A DNA stretch of 22,266 nt from an uncultured Acetatifactor sp. (GTDB taxonomy: Bacteria > Bacillota > Clostridia > Lachnospirales > Lachnospiraceae): assembly GCA_910588225.1 (NCBI GenBank), contig CAJUQT010000056.1, positions 1 to 22,266 on the forward strand. The letters run 5' to 3'. Positions 1 through 7,641 of this stretch are shown one piece after another. Made by a program: the position numbers and the translations under genes. Position 1 is the first letter of the stretch. Each line of letters opens with the position of its first letter. Under the pieces are notes generated by a model. It was given only the letters and a program-made list of their open reading frames with translations. It was not told the DNA's origin and ran no database searches.

Positions 1-118
1 GGCAGCGGAACTTATAAACAGCAACTGAGCGAAGGAGCCCGCAGAGAAATGCCGGAGGGGCTGTGTCGGGCAATTCTCTGCATTAGGGGGCTCAGAGAGA
101 AGGCAGCGGAACTTATAA
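1..118. repeat. Direct repeat flanking a large stem-loop upstream of the Fur-family gene
   Basis: The 17-mer GGCAGCGGAACTTATAA occurs at 1-17 and again at 102-118, ending two bases before the Fur-family ATG. Between the copies is a nested dyad: GAGCCC (35-40) pairs with GGGCTC (88-93), GCAGAGAA (41-48) with TTCTCTGC (74-81), and TGCC (50-53) with GGCA (69-72). It may be a leader structure, a terminator of an upstream gene, or a repeat element cut by the window edge. No canonical Shine-Dalgarno is visible; the start context lies in the repeat itself. Confidence 0.5.
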
Positions 119-119
119 T

Positions 120-569
120 ATGAACAAAACAAGAGAAATTGAGTACCCTCAGGGATTGAAGTGGACGAAGCAGCGGAAAAGTGTATACGGTGTATTATGG
201 GAAGCAAGGGAACCTCTGAGTGCGGCACAGATTTATCATCGTGTGGAGCGGGAAAGTCAGGGGGAGGAATATGCAGTATCGACGATTTACCGGATTCTGG
301 CGGCCTTTGAAGAGAAGGGGCTTGTGGAGAAGACTGCCTGGATGGAAGACGGTACGACTGTCTATGAACTGAAACGGGACGAACATACACATTATGCGGT
401 ATGCTTGGAATGTCACAAAAGGGTTCCGCTGCAGAGCTGTCCCTTCGCGCACCTTCATCTGGAGGAAACGGAAGGATTTACTGTCACGGGCCATAAGCTG
501 GAATTATACGGTTATTGTAGGGCATGCCAGAAAATGGAGTCGGATGGTGGGCATGAACTGTTCCGCTGA
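120..569 (+). CDS. Fur-family metal-responsive transcriptional regulator
   Basis: Predicted 149-aa cytoplasmic DNA-binding regulator of the Fur/Zur/PerR family, typical in length. Residues ~12-72 form the winged helix, with the family signature around TIYRILAAFEEKGLVEK. Residues ~82-138 form the dimerisation/metal domain. Visible ligands are H89 and H91 of HTHYAVCLEC, the first Cys pair C95/C98, H125, and a second Cys pair C133/C136 in YCRAC. The two CxxC pairs are the structural zinc site of the family. Which metal or peroxide signal it senses cannot be read from sequence; a Zur- or Fur-like role is possible. It ends 12 bp from the convergent DUF624 gene with no obvious terminator between them. 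Nothing ties it to the neighbouring sugar genes, so it is probably independent of them. Confidence 0.9.
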   Translation: MNKTREIEYPQGLKWTKQRKSVYGVLWEAREPLSAAQIYHRVERESQGEEYAVSTIYRILAAFEEKGLVEKTAWMEDGTTVYELKRDEHTHYAVCLECHKRVPLQSCPFAHLHLEETEGFTVTGHKLELYGYCRACQKMESDGGHELFR

Positions 570-581
570 AAGAGTAAACTG

Positions 582-1211
582 TCACGTTTGGTCCGACAGA
601 TCTGGCAGGCTCAGTCCGTATTTTTCCAGGATTCTGTTATACAGATAAGAATTCAAATAGGCAGACAGCCCCGGTGCAATCAGCAGCAGGGGCCAGAATA
701 CAAAAAGCCCCACCAGAAAGATGGCCGCGGTCATGATAATGGCGGAGAGCATAGGAAGGAAATTCCGCAGGCTTATGGCAAAATTCATTTTCAGGAGAGC
801 TTTCGCAGCATTGTCGCATCTGGCCAGAAGCGGGAAGATGAAGAACAGGTTCAGCAGATACAATAGGATCAGCACACCGAAAGCCGGCAGGAACATCATG
901 GACATGGAACTGCCGGAAAAAAGACTCCAATAGATATCTGCGCCCAGAATAAGGGCGGCAGCCAGAAAAAGGAGCCAGATAAGTGTGGCCTGTCTGAAAT
1001 TTGAGCGGAAGGCGCGCCGGAAATCAGCGCAGGTGTAACCTTCCTGATTCGCAGTCAGCTTCAATGCAACATAATACATTGCGGTACTGCCTGCCCCGAT
1101 GGTAAGCACGGGCAGACAGCACAGGTACCAGAACAGGGAGAGCAGGAACATATCTGCAATGTTGCCTATAAATCTCCACACAGGATTGTCAATATTGAAG
1201 AAACGTTCCAT
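582..1211 (-). CDS. DUF624 (YesL-type) integral membrane protein
   Basis: A 209-aa protein with about five or six hydrophobic segments. The N-terminal pattern (NIDNPVWRFIGNIADMFLLS, then CCLPVLTIGAGSTAMYY) and the C-terminal membrane hairpin ending in a conserved-looking YLNSYLYNRIL stretch match the DUF624/YesL family. YesL sits in the rhamnogalacturonan gene set of Bacillus subtilis, and family members accompany sugar ABC systems of the YesOPQ/Lpl type. Its molecular role is not established. The start is supported by AAGGAG six bases upstream. It lies 101 bp downstream of the GH28 gene on the same strand with a stem-loop between, so it is probably co-transcribed with it. A remnant of a second DUF624 gene lies at 10970-11254. 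Confidence 0.85.
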   Translation of the reverse strand: MERFFNIDNPVWRFIGNIADMFLLSLFWYLCCLPVLTIGAGSTAMYYVALKLTANQEGYTCADFRRAFRSNFRQATLIWLLFLAAALILGADIYWSLFSGSSMSMMFLPAFGVLILLYLLNLFFIFPLLARCDNAAKALLKMNFAISLRNFLPMLSAIIMTAAIFLVGLFVFWPLLLIAPGLSAYLNSYLYNRILEKYGLSLPDLSDQT

Positions 1212-1247
1212 AGGGTTCTCCTTTTCCTCTTAACTTGTTATATCAGC

Positions 1248-1280
1248 AGAGGCTGTTGTCTGCAAAAGTCAACAGCCTCT
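1248..1280 (-). other. Stem-loop between the GH28 and DUF624 genes
   Basis: AGAGGCTGTTG (1248-1258) and CAACAGCCTCT (1270-1280) form a perfect 11-bp stem with an 11-nt loop. It lacks a U-tract in the leftward direction, so it is more likely an mRNA stability/processing or partial-termination element inside a GH28-DUF624 operon than a full terminator. Confidence 0.55.
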
Positions 1281-1312
1281 TGCAGCAGCATGGAAAGACT
1301 GAATTTCCGCAA

Positions 1313-2668
1313 TCATTCAGTTAATTCTCTAAGCGGACTTATCTTCAGAGCATCACAGTTTACAACTTCGTAAATCTCACCCAGAGAGTCTTTCAGGTTC
1401 TCATCCACAGTTACCTGGAAACGAGATACCTCCACATGAGACGCATTGTGGGCACAAAGTGCATGAACGGAATTCTGAAAACGGCCGTCTCCGATACAGG
1501 GCCGCAGGTCCAGAGTACCCTTTGGCCAGTCTGTTTTCTTTGTAAGATTTAAAGCAACATTGCTGAAATAGATGTCGCTGATGTTTCTCTCGTTTTCTCC
1601 ATAAATCAGGATACCATTTTCGCTGTTGCAGCTGATATTCTCAAAAGTCACATTGCGAATGTGCCCGATTTCGGCTTCTTCCTTGCGTTTCAGTGCAGTG
1701 ATGGCGATGGGCTCCGCTTTACCCCACCAGTGATCCGAAGAAAACTGTCGGGTATCAATATGGATATTGGAAAAGGTTACATTTTCAATGCTGCCTTTAT
1801 CTCTCAGTTGCATGGAGATCCCTCTGTTGCTCCGGCTGATGATGCAGTTCTGCACGATAATGTTTCGGAAAAGGGCCTCGCTTTCCGTACCGAATTTAAT
1901 TGCGGCGCTGGTGGAAGTCAGGGTACAGTTTGAAACAAGAATATTCTCACAGGGGCCGTATTTCATGGAACCGGCGGTGTTCTTGAACACAATGCAGTCA
2001 TCGGCACATTCTATGTGACAATTTACAATGCGTACATTCCTGCAATGGTCGGGATCGATACCATCACAGTTAGCCAACTTTAAGTTGTTCAAAATGCGGA
2101 TGCCGTCAATCAGCACATCTTCACAGCCTACCAGATGCGTGGTCCAGAAAGCGCTGCCGGTAAGCGTTACTTCCCGCAGGGTCAGATGCTGCACATGTTC
2201 CAGAAAAAGCAAAGGCACCCTGGGGTAGAAGCTGCCGTCTATGTGCCAGGGAGTGACAGCACCATAATAAATCGATTCATTTCCGTCAATTTTGCCTTGC
2301 CCTGTAATGGAGATGTATTCGCAGTCCTTTGCATAGAGGAAGAACAGAGACGGCCCTCCCGAGTATTCGCAGTTTTCATAAGTGGGAACGGAGACTTTCA
2401 GAGGATCTATATTCCCCCTTCCAAACAAGTCGTAATCCTCCAGCCTGTCGCTTCCCTTCAGGATGGCACCCATTTCCAGATGCAGTTCCACACAGGAGCG
2501 GAGCACCAGGGAACCACAGCGGTAGGTGTGCCCTCCTGTCAGCAGAACACGTCCGCCGCCCGCCTGGCCGCAGGCATCTATGGCCGCCTGAATTGCGTGG
2601 GTGTCAATGTGCATGCCGTCGCCTACAGCACCATAATCATTTACATTATATATCATATTGATAACCAT
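1313..2668 (-). CDS. Glycoside hydrolase family 28 (polygalacturonase-like) protein
   Basis: Up to 451 aa, a right-handed beta-helix pectinase-type hydrolase. The N-terminus (YNVNDYGAVGDGMHIDTHAI, QAAIDAC) is the usual opening of GH28/pectate-lyase-fold enzymes. Catalytic-type motifs are NCDGIDPD (about residues 200-207, the NxD motif) and CADDC (221-225, the Asp pair), followed by regular beta-helix turns. The canonical G-H-G motif is not seen where expected; IKFGTESEA (from ~257) stands there, a variation known in exo-acting GH28 relatives. There is no signal peptide, so it probably acts in the cytosol on imported oligogalacturonides or rhamnogalacturonan fragments. The start is ambiguous: the ATG at 2668 has AGAAAGG almost touching it, while the in-frame ATG at 2656 has better spacing. 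It is followed by DUF624 and preceded by the AraC gene on the same strand. Confidence 0.85.
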   Translation of the reverse strand: MVINMIYNVNDYGAVGDGMHIDTHAIQAAIDACGQAGGGRVLLTGGHTYRCGSLVLRSCVELHLEMGAILKGSDRLEDYDLFGRGNIDPLKVSVPTYENCEYSGGPSLFFLYAKDCEYISITGQGKIDGNESIYYGAVTPWHIDGSFYPRVPLLFLEHVQHLTLREVTLTGSAFWTTHLVGCEDVLIDGIRILNNLKLANCDGIDPDHCRNVRIVNCHIECADDCIVFKNTAGSMKYGPCENILVSNCTLTSTSAAIKFGTESEALFRNIIVQNCIISRSNRGISMQLRDKGSIENVTFSNIHIDTRQFSSDHWWGKAEPIAITALKRKEEAEIGHIRNVTFENISCNSENGILIYGENERNISDIYFSNVALNLTKKTDWPKGTLDLRPCIGDGRFQNSVHALCAHNASHVEVSRFQVTVDENLKDSLGEIYEVVNCDALKISPLRELTE

Positions 2669-2948
2669 ACCTTTCTGTAACCTGCAAGCCTTTCTATGGG
2701 CTTAAACATATACGCTATGCTCCATGCAAGCGTTTTTGCCATGTATGAATTTTGTGGGGCTGCTGCATTGGTCTTTTGAGATACAAAATCCGGTGTTTTG
2801 TAGAAAAAGCATTACCGGATCCGGTACTTAGGTGGTCTAATGCGACAATCCTGCTATATGTATACATGTATTCCGGGCATTGTGCAGATACGAATAAAAT
2901 GGATTTTAAAACGTTCCTGAATGAATGTATCACAGCTTTCAGGATGGG
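2669..2948 (-). promoter_or_regulatory. Regulatory region upstream of the GH28 gene with a cre-like dyad
   Basis: No gene is convincing in these 280 bp. Read leftward, GCAAAAACGCTTGC (within 2725-2739) resembles a catabolite-responsive or LacI-family operator (AAACGCTT core with GCAA/TTGC ends) and lies ~70 bp before the GH28 start. A perfect 14-bp palindrome TACCGGATCCGGTA sits at 2813-2826, and an imperfect dyad around GTATAC at about 2857-2871. No promoter hexamers are clear, so GH28 may be transcribed partly from the AraC promoter. Confidence 0.35.
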
Positions 2949-3827
2949 TCAAGGGGGCTCCGGTTCGCAGTCTTCTCCTTTTAACGGAGGTTCTACATGA
3001 TGCCTGGACTGTTTGCGGAAGGTTCTGGGAGAAACCCCATTGACTCTCCGGAAACAATCTTTGAAATAATTGCTGCTGTTAAAGCCGCAGTTTGTGGCTA
3101 TTTTAGTAACTGAGTCATCGGTGGTCAGGAGCATTTGGCTGGCCTGGCGAATTCGAATGAAATTGACGTATTCCTTAAAGGTGACACCTGTGACACGCTT
3201 AAATTTCCTGGAGAGATAGGTGGGGGTCAGATTGATGCTTTCTGCCACTTCATTCAGGGTCAGAGGCAGGGCGAAATTCTGCGCAATGTAACGGAGTGCC
3301 GCTTCAATATCTGTGCTGATAGGAGTGTTTTCCTTCAGCTGCTCATAGACGAAGATACCGTTGCGCCGGATGGTCAGCAGAAGCGTCATCATCTGAAGCT
3401 GCAGAAATTCATAGGAAAATTCGTCCGGAATATTATTCTCCTGCAGCATTGTGTCCAGCAGAGTTTCCATGGAGGAACGGCTATCTTTCATGAGAATGAC
3501 CTTTCCGGAACGGGACAGCTTCCCCTGGATATAGGAATGGGACTCCCAGTAGTAATCCGGAAGCACTTCCGGCAGACAGTAAACCACCGTGCGTTCACAG
3601 GGAATAAGCCCCTCATATTTGGTACTGTGAGAATCACCCGGAGCAACAATGAAGATATCGCCTGCCGTCAGGTGGTAGAGGACATTATTTACTGAATAAA
3701 TACAATTTCCCGTTTTCAGGTAGAAAATTTCGTAATATTGATGAAAGTGCTCGTAAGTCATGGAAAAAGTGGGAACTCTGATTTGGCGTTCTATATAAAT
3801 GCCTTCGTTACAGTCTTCCGTGTACAT
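2949..3827 (-). CDS. AraC-family transcriptional regulator with cupin sensor domain
   Basis: A 292-aa one-component regulator. Residues ~20-95 form a cupin-like ligand-binding domain (HFHQYYEIFYLKTG, then LTAGDIFIVAPGDSH). Residues ~174-273 carry the two helix-turn-helix motifs of the AraC/XylS family: LTLNEVAESINLTPTYLSRK, and later VTKIATNCGFNSSNYF with the family ending GVSPRTFRK. A proline-rich acidic tail follows. The start is set by AGAAAGGG six bases upstream. It is transcribed divergently from the ABC transporter operon, the classic layout for a local activator, so the probable inducer is a pectin- or hemicellulose-derived sugar. GH28 and DUF624 lie downstream on the same strand and may belong to its transcript or regulon. 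Confidence 0.9.
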   Translation of the reverse strand: MYTEDCNEGIYIERQIRVPTFSMTYEHFHQYYEIFYLKTGNCIYSVNNVLYHLTAGDIFIVAPGDSHSTKYEGLIPCERTVVYCLPEVLPDYYWESHSYIQGKLSRSGKVILMKDSRSSMETLLDTMLQENNIPDEFSYEFLQLQMMTLLLTIRRNGIFVYEQLKENTPISTDIEAALRYIAQNFALPLTLNEVAESINLTPTYLSRKFKRVTGVTFKEYVNFIRIRQASQMLLTTDDSVTKIATNCGFNSSNYFKDCFRRVNGVSPRTFRKQSRHHVEPPLKGEDCEPEPP

Positions 3828-3926
3828 AGTATGCCCTTTCTGTCAGGTTGCTGTTCGTAGAATCTCATTTATCTATATGGGTAATTTTAACAAAAGGTCT
3901 GGTTCTGCCCTTAGCATGTTTGTAGA

Positions 3927-3955
3927 ATTATAACACTATACTCTTGAAGTAACAA
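3927..3955 (-). promoter_or_regulatory. Promoter of the AraC gene
   Basis: Read leftward: -35 TTGTTA (3950-3955), 17-bp spacer, -10 TATAAT (3927-3932). This leaves a ~95-nt leader before the AraC ATG. The leader includes AAAATTACC (3880-3888, minus strand), the same nine bases that open the motif shared at 9322 and 11278. Confidence 0.65.
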
Positions 3956-3966
3956 GACAAATTTAG

Positions 3967-4056
3967 AGTATTTTTTTGGAAAAGACAAAAAATCTGTAGT
4001 ATTTTTAAAAAGTACACATTAATTTAGTAGTATTTAACAGGCCATGCTTATAAAAT
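3967..4056 (+). promoter_or_regulatory. Three phased AGTATTT boxes and the ABC operon promoter
   Basis: AGTATTT occurs at 3967-3973, 3998-4004 and 4029-4035, each start exactly 31 bp after the last, or about three helical turns. Each box is preceded by a similar A/T-rich octamer (AAATTTAG, AAATCTGT, AATTTAGT). The best -10 is TAAAAT (4051-4056); its -35 position (4028-4033, TAGTAT) is a poor sigma site and overlaps the third box. That is the arrangement of an activator-dependent promoter. The boxes lie just upstream of the AraC promoter, so binding could also autoregulate AraC. Assignment of AraC as the ligand is inference. The rest of the 342-bp intergenic region holds no gene. Confidence 0.6.
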
Positions 4057-4075
4057 ATAACATAGGCAGCATGAC

Positions 4076-4100
4076 ATCCGGTACATGGTCCGGGCCGGAT
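4076..4100 (+). other. Leader stem-loop of the binding-protein mRNA
   Basis: ATCCGG (4076-4081) pairs with CCGGAT (4095-4100) in the 5' leader of the binding-protein gene. It has no U-tract, so it is not a terminator. Confidence 0.35.
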
Positions 4101-4169
4101 AACTGACCAAAAGACGCGTCGTAATTTAAGTAACGGTTCACAAAAAGTATAGTGAAGAAAAGAGGTATT

Positions 4170-5573
4170 ATGAAGAAGAAATTAATATCAATATTTTTGG
4201 CCGCCGGTATGGTATTGAGTCTGGCCGCATGCGGGAATGAAACGGGGGGGCAGGAAAGCTCTGCAGGCAGTGATACCGGCAGTACACAGGAAAGCTCTGC
4301 AGGCAGTGAAGAGAGTTCTGCTCAGGAGTCTTCCGCAGCACCGGAAGCGGACGGAGAGCCTGTTACCCTGAGAATGGCCTGGTGGGGCTCACAGACTCGT
4401 CATGACATTACGGTGGAAGTCATCGAAATGTACGAGAAGGAGCATCCCAATGTTAAGATCGAATATGAATTCTTTTCCTTTGATGATTATTTTAACAAGC
4501 TGAAGACGCTTCAGGCATCCGATCAGGTGTGGGATATCTTCCAGCTTGGAGGCAACTTCCCCATGTATATGGATAAGATTTGCTTTATGGATGAGTTCAT
4601 TGATTCCGGTATTGTGGATGTGTCCGATATTCCGGAAGCTTATCTGCAGATTACCCAGGATATTGAGGGCAACCAGATAGGCCTGTCCAACGGTTTGAAT
4701 ACATACGGTATTGCGTATGATGTGGATATGTTCAATGAGGCAGAAGTTCCGCTTCCTACGGAAAACTGGACCTGGGATGATTATGCGGATGCCGCTATGA
4801 AGATTATGGAGAAGACAGGACATTACGGCAGTTCAGGATTGAGCTCTTCCGAATTTATTGCAGGCTGTTCTACTTATATAGGGCAGCAGGGCAAGGTAGG
4901 TGAATATGGATTCTTCAATCTGGATCTGACCGGCATGGGCTTTGAGGATCCTTCCATGTTGGAGGGATATATCCAGATGAGAGCAGACCTGATCAAGGCC
5001 GGTGCCTCTCCTGACGCCGGTGCGGAGATGGAGATTACCAATATTGAAAATGATTTCCTGGTGACCGGAGAGGCTGGTATGACCTGGGTGGCGGTAAATC
5101 AGTTCCCTACTATTTATGATATCTGTAAGGCAGAAGGTCGTACTTTGGCTTTGGCTCCTTTGCCCAGAGTAACGTCAGACGGACCTTCCGGAGCAGTAAT
5201 TCAGTCCTCTCAGATGCTGTGTGTGTCTCAGGACAGCGAACATAAGGAAGAAGCGGCCGCATTCATCAGCTGGTTCCAGAATAGTGTGGAGTGCAATCAG
5301 GTGCTTCAGGGTGAGAGAGGAATTCCCGTAAACAATACAGTCCGGGATTCTCTGAAGGCAAATCTGACCGAAGGCCAGCAGATTATGTATGATTTCGTAG
5401 ACTTGATTGGTACTTTCGAAGTACCTGAGAAGGTTAATGTGCTGAGTCCTGACGGACAGGATCAGGTGGTGGACAAATATCGCAATTATATTCAGGATGT
5501 TGTGGCAGGCAATATGACCGCCGCGGAAGCCGCACAGAAGACTTATGATGATGCGGCAGCAATCTTTAATTAA
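4170..5573 (+). CDS. Sugar ABC transporter substrate-binding lipoprotein (family 1)
   Basis: 467-aa extracellular solute-binding protein. It has a lipoprotein signal peptide (MKKKLISIFLAAGMVLSLAA) with lipobox LAAC, the Cys becoming the lipidated N-terminus. A Ser/Gly/Glu-rich linker of ~45 residues follows, with QESSAGS-type repeats, then the two-lobed binding fold starting at TLRMAWWGSQTRHD. Length and features fit family-1 oligosaccharide-binding proteins. The ATG at 4170 is chosen because AAGAGG lies just upstream; a GTG at 4152 in the same frame would place charged residues before the signal. It is first in an operon with two permeases and a GH43 enzyme, so a xylo- or arabino-oligosaccharide or pectic oligomer is the likely cargo. 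The specificity itself is not readable. Confidence 0.9.
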   Translation: MKKKLISIFLAAGMVLSLAACGNETGGQESSAGSDTGSTQESSAGSEESSAQESSAAPEADGEPVTLRMAWWGSQTRHDITVEVIEMYEKEHPNVKIEYEFFSFDDYFNKLKTLQASDQVWDIFQLGGNFPMYMDKICFMDEFIDSGIVDVSDIPEAYLQITQDIEGNQIGLSNGLNTYGIAYDVDMFNEAEVPLPTENWTWDDYADAAMKIMEKTGHYGSSGLSSSEFIAGCSTYIGQQGKVGEYGFFNLDLTGMGFEDPSMLEGYIQMRADLIKAGASPDAGAEMEITNIENDFLVTGEAGMTWVAVNQFPTIYDICKAEGRTLALAPLPRVTSDGPSGAVIQSSQMLCVSQDSEHKEEAAAFISWFQNSVECNQVLQGERGIPVNNTVRDSLKANLTEGQQIMYDFVDLIGTFEVPEKVNVLSPDGQDQVVDKYRNYIQDVVAGNMTAAEAAQKTYDDAAAIFN

Positions 5574-5632
5574 AATCTTTAATTAAATAAAAACCTGCAT
5601 TGACTGAAAGTTTATAATGACAGAAGCTGTCG

Positions 5633-5713
5633 GCACAGACACACCATGCGAAAGTGTGCCTGTGCCCTTCTTAACGGTGTGGGGAGCAATTGCTGACCGG
5701 AGGAAATTGTTCC
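5633..5713 (+). other. Two stem-loops between binding-protein and permease genes
   Basis: Hairpin 1 has GCACAG (5633-5638)/CTGTGC (5660-5665) plus CACAC/GTGTG (5640-5644/5654-5658) with a 9-nt loop. Hairpin 2 has GGAGCAATT (5683-5691)/AATTGTTCC (5705-5713), one G-U pair. Neither has a U-tract. Such intercistronic hairpins commonly keep binding-protein mRNA more abundant than permease mRNA in ABC operons; here that is inference. Confidence 0.5.
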
Positions 5714-5767
5714 GCAAAAAAGACACTGTTGAAAATGCAGACGGAACTAAGATAAGGAGGAACCGGC

Positions 5768-6691
5768 TTGAAAAGTAGCGCACAGACAATACGGACATCT
5801 AAAGTAAGAAAATTTATTTACAGTAATAACACGGTGGGCCATGTGTTTGCGGCACCTTTTATTTTCGGATTTATTTGCTTTTCTCTGATACCTATTCTTA
5901 CATCTTTTTACTATGCTTTTACAGATTATTCTCTGGGGTCTAAAACTTCGGAGATAGTAGGCGGCAGAAATTTTGCCATGCTTTTGACAGACGACATTTT
6001 CCTGCAATCCCTGGGGATTACGTTAAAATATGTATTTATCTCTGTCCCGCTGAAGCTGGCGTTTGCTCTGTTTGTGGCGTTCCTTCTCACAAGGAAGAGC
6101 AGGCTGGTAACGCTGTATCGTTCGCTGTACTATGTACCGTCTCTGGTAGGCGGCAGCGTGGCCGTAGCACTGGTATGGAAGCAGCTGTTTGCAAGGAAAG
6201 GGCTCTTCAACTCCGTGCTTTCCGACGCGGGATTTTCCACCATCAACTGGTTCGGGGACACGAAACTGGCACTGTGGCCATTGATACTTATGAGCGTATG
6301 GCAGTTTGGTTCTTCCATGATTATCTTTGCCGCCGGTCTGAAGGAGATTCCCACATCCTATTACGAAGCGGCCGAGATTGACGGTGCCAACGGGTTCCAG
6401 AAATTTTTCCGGATTACGCTGCCCTGCCTGTCTCCTATTGTGCTTTATAATCTGGTGATGCAGACTATATCCGCATTTATGGCCTTTACCCAGGCGTTTA
6501 TTATCACCCAGGGCGGCCCCAACAATTCAACCATGATGTATTCCCTGTATGTCTATAATCAGGCCTTTAAGTATAACAACATGGGATATGCCTGTGCCAT
6601 GAGCTGGTTCATGCTGGTGGTGATGAGCGCGATTACACTGATTATCTTCAAGACCTCGAAGATGTGGGTATTCAGTGAAGCAGGAGAGTAG
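5768..6691 (+). CDS. Sugar ABC transporter permease (MalF/UgpA type)
   Basis: 307-aa inner-membrane permease with about six transmembrane segments. The cytoplasmic EAA loop, which docks the ATPase, is EAAEIDGANGFQKFFRITLP, a textbook CUT1 motif. Family hallmarks include GHVFAAPFIFGF at the N-terminus and FIITQGGPNNSTMMYSLYVY near the C-terminus. Translation starts at a TTG (5768), supported by AAGGAGG seven bases upstream. It is followed after 11 bp by the second permease, which it presumably partners as a heterodimer. No ATPase gene is nearby, so it probably uses a shared MsmX-type ATPase encoded elsewhere. Confidence 0.92.
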   Translation: MKSSAQTIRTSKVRKFIYSNNTVGHVFAAPFIFGFICFSLIPILTSFYYAFTDYSLGSKTSEIVGGRNFAMLLTDDIFLQSLGITLKYVFISVPLKLAFALFVAFLLTRKSRLVTLYRSLYYVPSLVGGSVAVALVWKQLFARKGLFNSVLSDAGFSTINWFGDTKLALWPLILMSVWQFGSSMIIFAAGLKEIPTSYYEAAEIDGANGFQKFFRITLPCLSPIVLYNLVMQTISAFMAFTQAFIITQGGPNNSTMMYSLYVYNQAFKYNNMGYACAMSWFMLVVMSAITLIIFKTSKMWVFSEAGE

Positions 6692-6702
6692 GAGGTGAAC
6701 GT

Positions 6703-7545
6703 ATGAGTGCAAAACATAAAATACAGAAAGTATTGTATCATCTGTTTGTCATTATTTTCGGCATTATTATGATTTATCCGGTATTCTGGATGATAAGCGG
6801 CTCTTTTAAGGACAATGCGGAAATCCTGCGCGGCACCCTGAGTCTGGTTCCGGAGAATCTGAAAATCAGCAATTATTCCACGGGATGGAAGGGCTTTGCC
6901 GGAATTACATTTGCCACCTTTTTTAAGAACTCCTTTCTGATTACCACCGTGGCGACGCTGGGAACGGTGATCAGCTCTTCCCTGGTGGCCTATGCATTGT
7001 CAAGAGTTCGGTTCAGAGGCAGGAAACTGTGGTTTACCTGTATGCTGGCCACTATGATGCTGCCGGGACAGGTCATTATGATTCCCAGTTTCTTAATCTG
7101 GTATAATCTGGGGCTGAGCAGCACCTATGTACCGCTGATTCTTCCCTATTTCTGCGGTCAGGCATTTTTTATTTACCAAATGATGCAGTTTATGGCCGGA
7201 ATTCCCCGGGAACTGGACGAGGCGGCTACCATTGACGGCTGCAGCAAGTACAGCATTTACAGCCATATTATCCTGCCGTTGCTGAAGCCTTCCATTGTGA
7301 CGACGATTATCATTCAGTTCTATTGGAAGTGGGATGATTATATGGGACCGCTGCTTTACCTGAGCAAACCTCAGTCCTATACGGCGTCACTGGCCATCAA
7401 GCTGTTTGCGGACAGTGCTTCTACCACGGATTACGGTGCCATGTTCGCCATGTCCACACTGTCGCTGATACCGGTGTTCCTGATTTTCCTGTTCTTCAAC
7501 AGGTATCTGGTGGAAGGAATAGGAACCAGCGGACTGAAGGGATAA
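6703..7545 (+). CDS. Sugar ABC transporter permease (MalG/UgpE type)
   Basis: 280-aa inner-membrane permease, the usual partner of the preceding gene. About six membrane segments are visible. The EAA loop is DEAATIDGCSKYSIYSHIIL followed by PLLKP, and the C-terminus (RYLVEGIGTSGLKG) is the typical end of CUT1 MalG-like permeases. AGGAGGTGA lies just before the ATG. Co-transcription with the upstream permease is clear from the 11-bp gap. The next gene, GH43, follows after 96 bp with its own strong ribosome-binding site. Confidence 0.92.
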   Translation: MSAKHKIQKVLYHLFVIIFGIIMIYPVFWMISGSFKDNAEILRGTLSLVPENLKISNYSTGWKGFAGITFATFFKNSFLITTVATLGTVISSSLVAYALSRVRFRGRKLWFTCMLATMMLPGQVIMIPSFLIWYNLGLSSTYVPLILPYFCGQAFFIYQMMQFMAGIPRELDEAATIDGCSKYSIYSHIILPLLKPSIVTTIIIQFYWKWDDYMGPLLYLSKPQSYTASLAIKLFADSASTTDYGAMFAMSTLSLIPVFLIFLFFNRYLVEGIGTSGLKG

Positions 7546-7641
7546 TTTGTGCACCGGGAACCAAAAGGCACTATATAGCTCGAAAGCCCTGCGGAAAGGG
7601 GTTGGAGAAGATAGATGCGGAATTAATATCAGGAGGCATAT

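Noticed and set aside
2135..2680. Plus-strand 181-aa ORF
   Set aside because: Shadow of the GH28 gene, with no motif or ribosome-binding site.
3135..3695. Plus-strand 186-aa ORF
   Set aside because: Antisense shadow of the AraC gene.
4389..4823. Minus-strand 144-aa ORF inside the first binding protein
   Set aside because: Antisense shadow with no start signals.
5597..5618. Promoter TTGACT/TATAAT before the first permease
   Set aside because: The spacing is only about seven bases, so it cannot be a sigma-A promoter.
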